A stretch of DNA of 64,000 bases from VMDJ01 sp038144195 (GTDB taxonomy: Bacteria; Pseudomonadota; Gammaproteobacteria; Chromatiales; Chromatiaceae): the NCBI GenBank assembly GCA_038144195.1, contig JAYQNH010000002.1, positions 496,001 to 560,000 of the forward strand. Direction: 5' to 3'. The notes under the pieces are model-generated. The model saw nothing but the letters and a program-made list of their open reading frames with translations, ran no database searches and was not told the origin of the DNA. This document shows, in pieces, positions 1 to 9,797 of this stretch. Position 1 is the stretch's first letter. Every line of letters starts with the position of its first letter. The position numbers and the translations under genes were made by a program.

Positions 1-741
1 TTCTTCTTCGATAGAAGACGTCACGGCTGAGTTACCAATATTGGTGTTGATCTTCACGCGGAAGTTACGACCAATGATCATTGGCTCGAGCTCTGGGTGA
101 TTGATGTTTGCCGGAATGATCGCGCGACCTTCGGCAATCTCTTTGCGCACAAACTCTGGCGTGATCTCTTCAGGCAGATTGGCGCCAAAATTTTCACCCG
201 GATGTTGTTTGAGCAACTTTTTGTAACGCGGATCTTTACGGATCTCATCGAGCTTTGCGTTCTCGCGAATCGCCACGTATTCCATCTCTGGGGTGATGAT
301 GCCCTGACGCGCATAGTGCATCTGGCTGACGTTCTTACCTGCGATAGCACGACGCGGTGCGCGGATATGCTCAAAACGTAGATGCGCAAGCTTTGGATCA
401 TTTTGACGCTCTGTGCCGTACTCCGAGGTTGGTCCCGCCAATAATTCCGTGTCAGCTCGGTCTTCAATCCACGGGGTACGCACGTCGGGCATACCCTTTA
501 GCAAATCGATCTGCTTTTCAGGGTCAGTAAAAGGTCCTGAGGTGTCATACACGGTAATCGGTGGATTTTCTTCCTCACCAAAGCTCGCTGGCGTAGCAGC
601 TTGCGCGATTTCACGCATCGGCACACGGACATCAGGTCGCGAACCTTGCACGAACACTTTGGTCGAGTTTGGGAATGGACGGGTGACTTCTTCCGAGAGC
701 TCGGCAGTCTTCTTAATAAAATCTTCTGGGATGGCACTCAT
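1..741 (-). CDS. thiC: Phosphomethylpyrimidine synthase ThiC (5' part, cut by window edge)
   Basis: ThiC is the radical-SAM enzyme that converts aminoimidazole ribotide to HMP-phosphate, the pyrimidine half of thiamine. Only the first 247 codons lie in the window; the frame runs open off position 1. Family blocks are clear: RPDVRVPMREI at about residues 35-45, YDTSGPFTDP near 65, VSQMHYARQGIITPEMEY in the middle, and NINHPELEPMIIGRNF near the edge. The catalytic 4Fe-4S cysteines sit at the C-terminus, outside the window. The ATG at 741 gives an N-terminus matching other ThiC proteins and lies about 45 bases downstream of a TPP riboswitch, so expression should fall when thiamine pyrophosphate is plentiful. 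Confidence 0.96.
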   Translation of the reverse strand, partial: MSAIPEDFIKKTAELSEEVTRPFPNSTKVFVQGSRPDVRVPMREIAQAATPASFGEEENPPITVYDTSGPFTDPEKQIDLLKGMPDVRTPWIEDRADTELLAGPTSEYGTERQNDPKLAHLRFEHIRAPRRAIAGKNVSQMHYARQGIITPEMEYVAIRENAKLDEIRKDPRYKKLLKQHPGENFGANLPEEITPEFVRKEIAEGRAIIPANINHPELEPMIIGRNFRVKINTNIGNSAVTSSIEEE

Positions 742-784
742 CTCATTCTCCACGCGGGGGATCGGTGCCTTGACGGAATGTCGA

Positions 785-866
785 CGCCACTTCCCTCCGC
801 CAGTATTAGCTGGATCAGGTTCAAGGGTACTTCTCAGCCTGCTGGCGCCCCCTAGCTTGTCAGGGC
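785..866 (-). promoter_or_regulatory. TPP (thi-box) riboswitch in the thiC leader
   Basis: On the minus strand the leader carries the near-invariant thi-box segments CTGAGA, then ACCCTTGAACCTGATC, then CTAATACTGGCGGAGGGAAG, enclosed by a GC-rich P1-like stem. This order matches the TPP aptamer consensus. It sits directly upstream of thiC, the commonest target of this riboswitch. The control mechanism, translational or transcriptional, cannot be decided by eye. Confidence 0.95.
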
Positions 867-1023
867 TTCACGTTACGCGATTTTGACCTCCCGATTCAAC
901 CGCAAACACTGGGGAAAGCCATCAAATTAGGCAATTTCCACATCAAATGAACCCGCTTGCCTCTTTGAGGGAGAACTTTTAGGCTGTCAGCCCATAATCA
1001 CAACAAAAAGCCCTGGAAATCTG

Positions 1024-1677
1024 ATGGACCCAATCGCTTCTGATCTCGCCCGCGCCAACATGATTGAGCAACAAATCCGCCCTTGTGAGGTGCTGGATGA
1101 TCGCGTTTTAGATGCCATGAACAGCATCCCGCGTGAAGAATTCGTGGCCGCAGAATATGTCGACTTGGCTTTCACCGACACACATGTGCCACTTCAAGAT
1201 GGCGAGCTGATGATGAAGCCGATCCAAGAGGGCGCAATGCTTCAGGCCTTAAACATAAAGCCAGGTGACAAGGTGCTACATATTGGTACTGGTTCGGGTT
1301 ACACCGCAGCTTGCATGGCTCACATGGGTGGCGAAGTGACCAGCTATGAAATCAATCCTGAGATCGCCGCTAGCGCACAAGCGCGCTTATCGAGTTATGG
1401 TGTAACGGTTGTTAATGAAGACATCTTCAATGCTGCCCTGCATAAAAATCATTATGAAGTGATCGCAGTTACCGGCTCACTACCTAATGGCTTTGATGCA
1501 TTGAAGGATCACCTCAGCGAAACCGGTCGTATGTTCACAATTGAAGGTACTTATCCTGTGATGCATGCGATGCTGACCTGCCGCCAAGCTGATGGTGAAC
1601 TTCGCAGCATTCAATTAGCTGACACTTTGATCCCCGCTCTGCATAACGCACCCACTAAAGCCACTTTCTCTTTCTAA
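1024..1677 (+). CDS. Protein-L-isoaspartate O-methyltransferase family protein
   Basis: A 217-residue class I SAM-dependent methyltransferase of the PCMT family, which methylates isoaspartyl residues to start their repair. The N-terminus has the family-like MIEQQIRPCEVLDDRVLDAM, then the region where PCMT enzymes read MVxxQxxxR. The SAM-binding motif I is VLHIGTGSGYTAA (about residues 84-96). The canonical catalytic segment 'TAA.. P' is not obvious, so this may be one of the diverged Pcm paralogues common in Pseudomonas-type genomes rather than a proven repair enzyme. It is followed after one base by a rhodanese gene, so the two are probably co-transcribed. Confidence 0.85.
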   Translation: MDPIASDLARANMIEQQIRPCEVLDDRVLDAMNSIPREEFVAAEYVDLAFTDTHVPLQDGELMMKPIQEGAMLQALNIKPGDKVLHIGTGSGYTAACMAHMGGEVTSYEINPEIAASAQARLSSYGVTVVNEDIFNAALHKNHYEVIAVTGSLPNGFDALKDHLSETGRMFTIEGTYPVMHAMLTCRQADGELRSIQLADTLIPALHNAPTKATFSF

Positions 1678-1678
1678 A

Positions 1679-1993
1679 GTGCGCGAGTTTTCCGCCACAC
1701 AGCTTGCTGAGTATCTCGCAGAGAATTCTCCTCGCCTAATTGATGTGCGCGAGCAATGGGAATATGACACCTGCCATCTTGATAACAGCGAGCTGTTCCC
1801 CATGCAAAGCATTCCCGCTATGATGAAGTACTGGGATAAAACAGAAGAGATGGTGATCATCTGCCATCACGGCATTCGTAGCCGACAAGTGTGTCGATTT
1901 TTAGATCATTATGGTTTTGAGAATGTGGTCAACCTGAATGGCGGGATTGATCAATGGGCATTGCAAGTTGATCGCAACATGCCTACTTACTAG
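1679..1993 (+). CDS. Rhodanese-like domain protein
   Basis: A single-domain rhodanese of 104 residues. The active-site loop reads CHHGIRS (about residues 60-66), matching the CxxGxR pattern with the sulfur-carrying cysteine first. The N-terminal LIDVRE block is also typical. Such proteins transfer sulfane sulfur, but the acceptor is not evident here. The start is GTG one base after the stop of the methyltransferase gene, with no clear ribosome site, which suggests translational coupling. The 3' end overlaps the convergent waaA stop by four bases. In many relatives a TolC-type gene lies between these two; none is present here. Confidence 0.85.
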   Translation: MREFSATQLAEYLAENSPRLIDVREQWEYDTCHLDNSELFPMQSIPAMMKYWDKTEEMVIICHHGIRSRQVCRFLDHYGFENVVNLNGGIDQWALQVDRNMPTY

Positions 1994-3249
1994 GCGATGA
2001 TTTTCTCAACAAGTTTTTCGAGCTTATCCAGCGCGCCACGGTTATCGGCAACAAGCTTCTGCCCTGCCTCACCCACTTCAACACGGGCTGCCGCATCGGT
2101 TAACCAAGCCTGAAGCAGCGCGGCTAACTCATCGGCGTTGTAGACGCGCTCAGCACCACCAATTTGGATCAGCTGACGAGTGATTAATTCAAAATTAAAG
2201 GTATGTGGCCCCACAATCACGGGAATACCTTGTGCCGCGGCTTCTAACACATTGTGGCCACCAATCTTGGCAAAGCTGCCGCCAATAAAGGCCACATTAA
2301 CAGCACCAATCAGCACATTCAGCTCACCCATGGTGTCACCAAGATAAACCTGTGTTTTCTCAGTGACAGGATCATGCAGGCTGCGACGTGAAACCTCAAA
2401 GTCATAGCGCTCAGCCAATGAGCCAACCGCATCAAAACGCTCAGGATGTCGCGGCACCAGAATCAACAAGGCATCTGGAACTTCTTTAATCAACTGTTGA
2501 TGCGCCTCAAGAATCACCGACTCCTCACCATCATGCGTACTACCGGCCACCCATACTGGACGACCAGACCACATGCGGCGCATCACCTCAGATTGCTCTA
2601 AAACACTCGCAGGCACATCCACATCAAACTTAATACTGCCGGTAACGTGAATCGCCCCAGGGTTAACGCCAATCATACGTAAGCGATCAGCATCAGCTTC
2701 CGTTTGCGCGGCGACATGATCGATTTGGGCAAACACGGCCAGCGCGAAGCTTTCTACTCGCTGATAACGCCTCAGTGATCGAGCTGACAAACGTGCATTC
2801 GCTAACAAGGTTGTCACTTCGCGCTCACGCGCATAGTGCAATAAGTTAGGCCACACCTCAGTTTCGACCATCAGCATTGCTTTGGGGCGCAAGGTATCGA
2901 GAAATCGCATCAAAAAAAGCGGAATATCGTAAGGCGCATAACTGTGGCTCACTTCAACACCAAATAATCGTTGTACCTGCGCAGATCCGGTTGGAGTGGT
3001 GGTCGTAATATGAATATGCAAGCTTGGTTGATTTTGGATGAGATGTCTTACCAAAGGCGCAACAGCCAATACCTCACCAACCGAAACCGCATGCACCCAA
3101 AGACCGCTCTGCTTGTATGGGCCACGCACTTTGCCAAAACGCTCATCCCATCGCTCGCGATAAGCTGGCGCAAGGCGTGAACGCCACAACAGGCGTAACA
3201 GCACAAAGGGCAGCATGAGAAACAAGACAATGGAGTAGAAAAACCTCAT
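1990..3249 (-). CDS. waaA: 3-deoxy-D-manno-octulosonic acid (Kdo) transferase
   Basis: WaaA (KdtA) adds Kdo sugars from CMP-Kdo to lipid IVA at the inner face of the cytoplasmic membrane. The 419-residue length is normal. An N-terminal hydrophobic anchor (residues 1-20) is followed by the Kdo-transferase domain with GLWVHAVSVGEV (about 50-61) and MLMVETEVWPNLL (about 124-136). The GT-B C-terminal half has WVAGSTHDGEE and the nucleotide-binding block FAKIGGHNVLEAAAQG. It is transcribed divergently from the lipid A acyltransferase gene at 3323, consistent with a lipid A/core locus. Confidence 0.95.
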   Translation of the reverse strand: MRFFYSIVLFLMLPFVLLRLLWRSRLAPAYRERWDERFGKVRGPYKQSGLWVHAVSVGEVLAVAPLVRHLIQNQPSLHIHITTTTPTGSAQVQRLFGVEVSHSYAPYDIPLFLMRFLDTLRPKAMLMVETEVWPNLLHYAREREVTTLLANARLSARSLRRYQRVESFALAVFAQIDHVAAQTEADADRLRMIGVNPGAIHVTGSIKFDVDVPASVLEQSEVMRRMWSGRPVWVAGSTHDGEESVILEAHQQLIKEVPDALLILVPRHPERFDAVGSLAERYDFEVSRRSLHDPVTEKTQVYLGDTMGELNVLIGAVNVAFIGGSFAKIGGHNVLEAAAQGIPVIVGPHTFNFELITRQLIQIGGAERVYNADELAALLQAWLTDAAARVEVGEAGQKLVADNRGALDKLEKLVEKIIA

Positions 3250-3322
3250 AAGAGGCTATTTTACCCAAACATAGAACTTTTGTAGCTAGCGATAATTCAC
3301 TCTAAGAAATACAATTTAATAC

Positions 3323-4210
3323 ATGAAGCGCCCCCTCCATCCGAGAACCTACCCTACTTGGGCCGGCATTATTCTTCTCAGGCTCTTAAGTCTTTTGCCC
3401 TATCAAATCATGATGGCAACCGGGTCACTCATTGGCCTACTCGCTTTATCAACCATGCGCTCGCGCAAAAGGATTGCGGAAATAAACCTCAAACTCTGTT
3501 TTCCGCAAAAGTCAGACACAGAGCGCTCTCAACTACTCATCGAGAATTTTAAATCTATGGGCAAAGGACTCATGGAGGTCGCTATAGCTTGGTGGTGGTC
3601 TGACAAGCGCATTAAATCACTGCAAATTAAAACATCAGGTCTTGAGCACTTAAATCCATCCAATGGAACAATATTTCTAACGGCTCACTTCTCATCTTTA
3701 GAGTTATCTGCTCGCCTCTTGGGACAACATGCTGAAAGTTATGCCATGTATAGACCGCATAAGAATGAAGTCATGCAATACCACTACGAGAAATATAGGT
3801 CTCGATACTCTCTTGGCATCATCTCAAAGCGCGATGTTAAACACATGATCTCAGCATTAAAGAAACACCAAGGCATCTGGTTCGCGCCTGATCAGAATTT
3901 TTCAGGTAAAGGCACCGTTTTTAGTCCTTTTTTTAACGTTCCCGCCGCCACAAACTCTGCCACTTCGCGGTTCGCAGCCATAACGAATTCAAAGGTCATT
4001 CCTTTTTATTTGAAACGAACCCCAAAGGGCTACAGGCTTAGCTTTGAGTCACCCCTTCAAGATTTTCCATCCTCAGACAAAAAAGACACCGATCGAATAA
4101 ACTCAATTTTTACTCGTTGGGCCACGGAATCTCCCGAACAGTACAACTGGATACATCGTCGTTTTAGAACTCAAGCTGACGGTCAAGAATCACCTTATAA
4201 ATCTGTTTAA
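3323..4210 (+). CDS. LpxL/HtrB-family lipid A (Kdo2-lipid) acyltransferase
   Basis: A 295-residue membrane-associated acyltransferase of the LpxL/LpxP/LpxM family, which adds secondary acyl chains to Kdo2-lipid IVA. An N-terminal hydrophobic segment (about 15-40) is followed by TAHFSSLELSARLLG, in which H and E form the family's HX4(D/E) catalytic motif. Further downstream are MYRPHKNEVM and WFAPDQNFSGKGTVFSPFF, the latter matching the conserved D-Q and G-FVPFFG region. The ATG at 3323 gives a normal N-terminus. msbA follows 38 bases later, fitting an operon that makes and exports lipid A. Whether it is LpxL- or LpxM-like cannot be decided by eye. Confidence 0.9.
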   Translation: MKRPLHPRTYPTWAGIILLRLLSLLPYQIMMATGSLIGLLALSTMRSRKRIAEINLKLCFPQKSDTERSQLLIENFKSMGKGLMEVAIAWWWSDKRIKSLQIKTSGLEHLNPSNGTIFLTAHFSSLELSARLLGQHAESYAMYRPHKNEVMQYHYEKYRSRYSLGIISKRDVKHMISALKKHQGIWFAPDQNFSGKGTVFSPFFNVPAATNSATSRFAAITNSKVIPFYLKRTPKGYRLSFESPLQDFPSSDKKDTDRINSIFTRWATESPEQYNWIHRRFRTQADGQESPYKSV

Positions 4211-4248
4211 TTTATTTTTACTTATTTAAACCCTGTACAATCAAAAGA

Positions 4249-6000
4249 ATGAGTAATGCCTTACCTAGTAGCTCAGAAACCTACAAGCGCCTACTAAAGC
4301 AAATACTGCCCTACAAGGGCTATTTTCTTGTTGGCATCTTAGCCATGATTTTGCTTGGAGCGACCGAAGCAGGGATCCCCGCGGGCTTAAAGCCTCTTTT
4401 GGATGGAACATTTGTTGATAAAGATCCAAGCTACCTTTTCTGGGCGCCTTTGGGCATCGTTATTCTTTTCAGTTTTAGGGGGTTATTTAGCATCATCAGC
4501 CAAATAACCTTCACAAAAATTTCCACTCAATTAGTTCTCGATTTGCGCCAACAGATGTTTCAAAGACTAATGAGTCTTCCCACTACTTTTTATGACCGAA
4601 ACATCTCCGGGAAACTCATTTCCAAACTGGTATATGACGTTACACAAGTCACTCAAGCCGGTACCCAAGTTCTAACCGTTTTAGTTAAAGACACAGTCAC
4701 CGTAATAGCACTTGTGGCCTACCTATTCTGGCTTGACTGGAAATTGAGCATTTTTATACTGGTCTTGATACCTATCATCACCGCGGTAGCTCATCTTATT
4801 GGTAAAAGAATTCGAATACTAAATCGCCAGTTACAACTCTTTTTTGGAGAGATGACACATATCCTTGAGGAATCCATAAAGGCACATAAAGTCATTAAAA
4901 TCTTTGGTGGACAAAAGTACGAAAGCCATCGTTTTGGCCAAACGGCCAAAAATATAAAACACCATCAATTTAAACACGCTGTCGCAGCCTCAATTGGAGT
5001 ACCAATCGTTGAACTTGCAGGCGCTATCGTTTTGGCACTTGTTGTTTATTTAGGTACAACAAAAACAGACCCTTTATCTGTTGGTGAATTTGTCGCCTTT
5101 TTCGCCGCCCTAGGACTCCTTTTTTCTCCTATAAAACGATTAACAAAAGTGAATGATCCATTACAGCGCGGACTCGCTGCAGCAGAAAGCGTATTTGAAC
5201 TGTTAGATCAAAGCTCAGAAGAAGACTTAGGTACGTTCGCAAAAGAAATAGCTGATGGAGAAATCACTTTTAAAAACGTTACTCTTAAATATCCAAACAC
5301 AAATAAAAATGCCCTTGGTCCAATAAATCTTACTATTGCACCTCAATCAACCGTCGCGCTTGTCGGAGCGTCAGGCAGTGGAAAAACAACCTTCGCCAAC
5401 CTTATCCCAAGAATTTATTCATCCAGTACGGGCGCAATATGCCTTGACGGTATAGACCTCAACACATGGTCTCTTACTTCGCTAAGAAATCAAATTTCCT
5501 ATGTCAGCCAGGATGTCGTGCTTTTCAATGATTCTGTTGCTAACAACATCGCCTATGGTGAAGCTCAGGACCGAAAAGACATTGAACACGCAGCTCAGAC
5601 GGCTGGGGCAACAGAATTTATTGAATCGATGCCAGAAGGGATTGACACTATCATTGGTGAAAATGGCGTTCGCCTATCTGGTGGGCAACGTCAACGTTTA
5701 GCGATTGCACGAGCCATCTACGCAAACACACCCATACTTATCCTTGATGAGGCTACCTCAGCACTCGATAACAAATCAGAAGCAATCGTTAAGAATGCAC
5801 TAGAACAATTAAGAACTGGTCGCACCACGATCATTATTGCGCACCGCCTCTCAACCATTCAGAGTGCTGAAAGAATCCTGGTGCTTAACGAAGGACAGAT
5901 TGTGGAAGACGGAACACATGAATCCCTCTTGGCAATAAATGGGTATTACGCAAACTTAATAAACAACCATGAATTCGATGAAGAAACAGGGACCTCATGA
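4249..6000 (+). CDS. msbA: Lipid A export ABC transporter, MsbA-type half transporter
   Basis: MsbA is the homodimeric flippase that moves lipid A-core across the inner membrane. The 583 residues show about six membrane helices in the first 320 residues, then an ATPase domain with Walker A GASGSGKTT (about 374-382), signature LSGGQRQRLAIARAI (about 477), Walker B ILILDEATSAL and an H-loop IIAHRLSTIQ. The length matches MsbA. It lies between a lipid A acyltransferase and glycosyltransferase genes. Its stop overlaps the start of the next gene by four bases, so the block from 3323 is probably one transcript. Confidence 0.93.
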   Translation: MSNALPSSSETYKRLLKQILPYKGYFLVGILAMILLGATEAGIPAGLKPLLDGTFVDKDPSYLFWAPLGIVILFSFRGLFSIISQITFTKISTQLVLDLRQQMFQRLMSLPTTFYDRNISGKLISKLVYDVTQVTQAGTQVLTVLVKDTVTVIALVAYLFWLDWKLSIFILVLIPIITAVAHLIGKRIRILNRQLQLFFGEMTHILEESIKAHKVIKIFGGQKYESHRFGQTAKNIKHHQFKHAVAASIGVPIVELAGAIVLALVVYLGTTKTDPLSVGEFVAFFAALGLLFSPIKRLTKVNDPLQRGLAAAESVFELLDQSSEEDLGTFAKEIADGEITFKNVTLKYPNTNKNALGPINLTIAPQSTVALVGASGSGKTTFANLIPRIYSSSTGAICLDGIDLNTWSLTSLRNQISYVSQDVVLFNDSVANNIAYGEAQDRKDIEHAAQTAGATEFIESMPEGIDTIIGENGVRLSGGQRQRLAIARAIYANTPILILDEATSALDNKSEAIVKNALEQLRTGRTTIIIAHRLSTIQSAERILVLNEGQIVEDGTHESLLAINGYYANLINNHEFDEETGTS

Positions 6001-6778
6001 GTAAAGCCAACATTATTTGCATCAAATGGGGCACCAAATACCCCGCATACTATGTCAACAGGCTTTATGCAGGTGTTGAGAAGTTCCTCTCTCGCCCATT
6101 TAATTTTTACTGCATGACAGATGATGCAAAAGGTATTACTGACAAAGTTAAGATTCTTCCATTAGCGGAAGAGCCCTTTTCGCATACCGTCAAAGAAACA
6201 CTTAAAGAAAGCAAACGCAAAGGCGCCTTTGGCAAAATCAGCCTGTTTAAACCCGGGTTAATCCCTGAGAGGAAGGCCCTATATTGGGTTTTGATTTAGA
6301 CGTGGTCATCACAGGACCATTGGACAACCTCATTGACTTTGCCCCTGGTAAAGTCTGCATGCGTCACGACTGGCTAGGCGCAAGACGCGGAAGACCTGAT
6401 GGGCACGGCTCTGTATTTCGTTTTGATCCTAACTTACATAATTACTTATATAACGACTTTGCTACCGATACCGCCAGTCTGATCCGTAACTCGAAATATT
6501 CAGAGCAAAAATACACCTCATCCATCAGCCAAGCTAAAGGTGACTTTGAATACTTCCCAGGTGAATGGATCTCTAGTTTCAAACGCGATGCCATGCGAAT
6601 CCCACCGCTTAATTATTTTTTAGAGCCTAAACTACCCGCTTCTACTCGAGTCATGTGCTTTCACGGAAATCCAAAAATGGAAGAAGCTGTTGAAGGCTTT
6701 GATGGCAGTTTTACCCGACACACTCGCTCCTGCTCCTGGTTACAACAACTTTGGGTTGCCGATGAGAACCCACAATGA
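5997..6778 (+). CDS. Putative glycosyltransferase-like protein (frame broken)
   Basis: Two adjacent readings join into one protein of about 260 residues. The first frame (5997-about 6285) ends in KALYW; the second (from about 6284) continues as GFDLDVVITGPLDNLIDF. Restoring one base near 6285 gives a continuous ...KALYLGFDLDVVI..., a DxD-containing strand typical of GT-A-fold nucleotide-sugar enzymes. Later segments such as GKVCMRHDWLGAR and CFHGNPKM resemble hypothetical glycosyltransferases of LPS loci. It overlaps the msbA stop (ATGA) and the next glycosyltransferase start (ATGA), so it belongs to the same operon. The sugar and acceptor are unknown. Confidence 0.7.
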
Positions 6779-7726
6779 GTGGCTCCTCCGCCATTGATGT
6801 ACTGGTTACCGTTTACAACGGTGAGCGCTTCTTGAGCAAACCATTGAAAGTGTCATTAGCCAGTCGTTCTCAGATTGGAGATTGCTTATTGTGGATGATA
6901 TGTCCACAGATAAGACGCCTCAGATAATCCAACACTATAGCGAGATTGATTCACGCATTATTTCGCTCAAGGGCAAACATCAAGGCGTGGCAGCAGCAGC
7001 CAATATCGGACTGGATGCGATAACAGCGCCCTTGGTGGCTCGTCTAGATGCGGATGACGTATGCCTTCCTAACCGGTTACAAATTCAGTACGACTACTTA
7101 AAAGCTAACCCTGATTTAACCGCTGTAGGATCTGATGTATATCTTATAGACGAAAATAACAGACGGCTCCGGCGCAGAAAGGCCGCTCAAGGATGGCAGA
7201 ATATACAAAACATACTTAAGACTCGTAACTGCATGTGCCACCCCTCAAGCATGATTCGAACTGCAGTATTGAAGAATATTGGGGGTTACCGAGAGAAGTT
7301 CAAAAACTCTCTAGACTATGATTTATGGCTACGGCTATCTGAAGTCGGACGAATTGATAACATTTCACAAGATCTATTACTATATCGTCGACACTCTGAA
7401 CAAATATCCTCCAATAACAATGCGCATAGACAAACTATTTACAGTGTTGGCGCAGTAACTGACTTTTTCTACGCAAATATTGCCCAAAAGAACCCGAAAC
7501 AAATATAGATATCAACAATCCAGATGATATAGCCCAAAAACTCATAACTCTTTATGCCAGTATAACCATTCATTTGGAACTACGAATATTGAATAGGCAC
7601 GCCATTAGACTACTCAGGCATGCTTCAAATCTCAGCAGTCCTATAAAAAAACAGCTTGTATTGACCATAAAACCTTACTTAACTGTAAAACAAAAACTAA
7701 AGATGCTGCTTTACGGCATCGGCTAA
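6775..7726 (+). CDS. Family 2 glycosyltransferase (two frame breaks)
   Basis: A GT-A-fold glycosyltransferase of about 317 residues after repair. The opening VLVTVYNGERF leads, after one missing base near 6832, into EQTIESVISQSFSDWRLLIV and DDMSTDKT. The metal-binding LDADD motif follows at about residue 90, then NCMCHPSSMIRTAVL and SLDYDLWLRLSEVG, all typical of family 2. A second missing base near 7494, in a run of C, explains why the frame stops at 7508 while coding-like sequence (ETNIDINNPDDIAQKLITLY...) continues to the TAA at 7724-7726. The ATG overlaps the preceding stop. It probably acts on LPS core or a surface glycan. Confidence 0.78.
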
Positions 7727-7778
7727 AATTTAATCCATAACTTACCCCCATAAATAACAGCGCTAAAGAACATTTGTT

Positions 7779-8425
7779 ATGACTTCAAAATTACAAGAAA
7801 TTTTAGAACAATCAGCTTGCCTTTGGTTATATGGCAACGATTTCTTTTTTCTCGCTCATCTGCTTTGCGCTCAACTGGTTGGATAAGCAGCTATATCTCT
7901 AGAAAGCCTGTTGACTCGAGTGGGAAGCCGATACCATGGATGAATTACGCCACTGTAGACTTTCTTAACAAAAGACTTAAACAAGATCATGATTTATTTG
8001 AGTGGGGTAGTGGGTTCTCCACACTATACTTTGCAGATAAATGCTCAACCGTTACATCAATTGAGTACGATAAATCATGGTATGAGCTTATCAAAACACA
8101 GGTTCCCTCTAATGCAGAAATTATATATCAGGCTTATGGCCACCCTGCCTACTCAGAGGCAATCAATAGAGGGGATAAAAAATATAATTTGATCGTTGTA
8201 GATGGCAGAGAGCGTGTTAAATGTTTTTCAAATTGCTTTGATCACCTGAAAGATGACGGGGTTGTGATTCTTGATGACTCAAGCAGAGATAAATATAAAG
8301 ATGCTTATAACATTGGAAAAGAATTAGGTTTCAAACACTTAGATATTATTGGATTAAAACCAAGAAGCCACAGGGTGCATCAAACAACATTTTTCTATCG
8401 CTCAGAAAATTGCCTAGATATTTAA
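7779..8425 (+). CDS. Class I SAM-dependent methyltransferase-like protein in LPS locus
   Basis: The clear part starts at 7817 and reads PVDSSGKPIPWMNYATVDFL, then LFEWGSGFSTLYFADKCSTV (a SAM-binding motif I with GSGxST), SIEYDKSWYELI, LIVVDGRERVKC and DDGVVILDDSS. This order is characteristic of a methyltransferase-like family often found among polysaccharide genes. The start is uncertain. An ATG at 7779 opens a frame reading MTSKLQEILEQSACLWLYG, which joins the main frame if one base is missing between 7817 and 7845; otherwise a TTG at 7817 may start a 202-residue protein. The substrate is unknown. It ends 16 bases before the convergent end of the pseudaminic operon. Confidence 0.65.
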
Positions 8426-8441
8426 TAATGACGAAAGTGAT

Positions 8442-9783
8442 TTATACAATTTCCACTGAAACCAAATCATTCATCACTTGAGTGCATTTAATGGGCTTAT
8501 CCTCTAATCCAATTATTGGGGAGATTGATTTAATATATTGAGATATCTCATTTCTATTTACACCGTTTGGCAACTTCTCAAATCGACTCACTCTTATTGA
8601 CATATGCACGGGAAATAACTTCTTTTTAAGCTTGTACTCAAAATATTTAAATCGAGACCATAACTTACTGGCTCTTTTCATCAATAATGAGATCTTTATT
8701 TCTTGCTGTGGTATTAAAGGTATTAAACTTAATTCCTCAGCTATCTTTGAAGCACTAAAACATCCCGCCAGAGACGCAATTTCATCTTTAAGCAACTCAT
8801 CAACAGTAGCCACATTAGCCTCTCTAAAAGTTGATGCCCCGTTTTTTAATCCAAGATAATTCAAAACATCTTCAAAAGTCTCGGCGCAATTAGAAACTCT
8901 ATACACAGCACCATTTTTTTCATCTACATGGTTAATTTGATATTGCACCACTGGAATATCATTCAACGCCGCCTGAATAGCTACAGTGGAACGATATGTT
9001 AAAACACCAAAAGCACCTAAAAGCCAAGGAGTGACGTCACCTTCACGCAATACTTCCACATTATCAAACTCATGAAATATTTTCTTCCAGTCTTCAATGC
9101 TTTCTGATGTATGCGGTCTTATAATTATTTTGCCATCATAATGTTCGGCCAATCTTTTCAATAAAGACACATAACTTTTATAAGCCTCATAAGATCTCTT
9201 AACAGTTTCGACTTCACTTTCAGGACAGACGGATAATTGATACTCAAAGGCAGACTTGGTGGTAATTCCAAAACTAGAAATAAATAATAGATAATTACCA
9301 TAAAAGTCCTTTATGCTATTCAATCTCTGTTCATAGATACCTTTAAATTCTCTGCGCCACAAGTCTATTCTCGGCCATCCGTACGGCAAAATTTTTATTC
9401 CTTTAACATTGGGTAGCTCAGATATTCTTTTTCTATAACCCTCACCCAAGGTAAATATGTAATCGTAATCCTCATGATTAATTGCTTTACATCTATCTTC
9501 GCACAGACCCTTCATTCTACTCGGTACAATCGCTGGCCCCAATTCTTCATCAAGAATTGCAACAACTGCACCCATATTTTTTATACTTCCTGATTCTCGA
9601 ACGATATGAACTTTTATGAAAAAAAACACATGAATTAATCTTTTTGTGTATTTCATGAATTGCCCGAAAACTACCCATGTATACCCTAAATCCTTGCTTA
9701 ACCAACTCTAAAGCCAACAAAGTCTTGGGTACAAGTTCGCGATCTCCAATTTCAATGGTAAGAATGATTGTTTTTTTCTCCAT
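8442..9783 (-). CDS. Surface carbohydrate biosynthesis-like protein (frame broken)
   Basis: The N-terminus (from 9783) reads MEKKTIILTIEIGDRELVPK, followed by TLLALELVKQGFRVYMGS, matching a family annotated in surface-carbohydrate loci. The frame switches near 9600, where removing one A from a run of six gives ...YKNMGAVVAILDEELGP and continuity with the rest (about 447 residues). Downstream blocks include YDYIFTLGEGYRKRI, GWPRIDLWRREF and TPWLLGAFGVLTYRSTVAIQAAL, resembling the GT-B-like C-terminal domain of CDP-glycerol/polysialic-type transferases. It is the last gene of the minus-strand pse operon, 14 bases after pseI, so transfer or handling of the nonulosonic acid is a reasonable inference. 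Its biochemical activity is not known. Confidence 0.65.
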
Positions 9784-9797
9784 GCTAATAAAATCCT

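Noticed and set aside
413..886. 157-codon plus-strand open frame
   Set aside because: It is antisense to thiC and its riboswitch, both strongly supported; its residue make-up has no family resemblance.
5997..6778. Reading the two halves as separate genes
   Set aside because: The second half lacks a plausible start and ribosome site, and one restored base yields a continuous GT-A-like protein.
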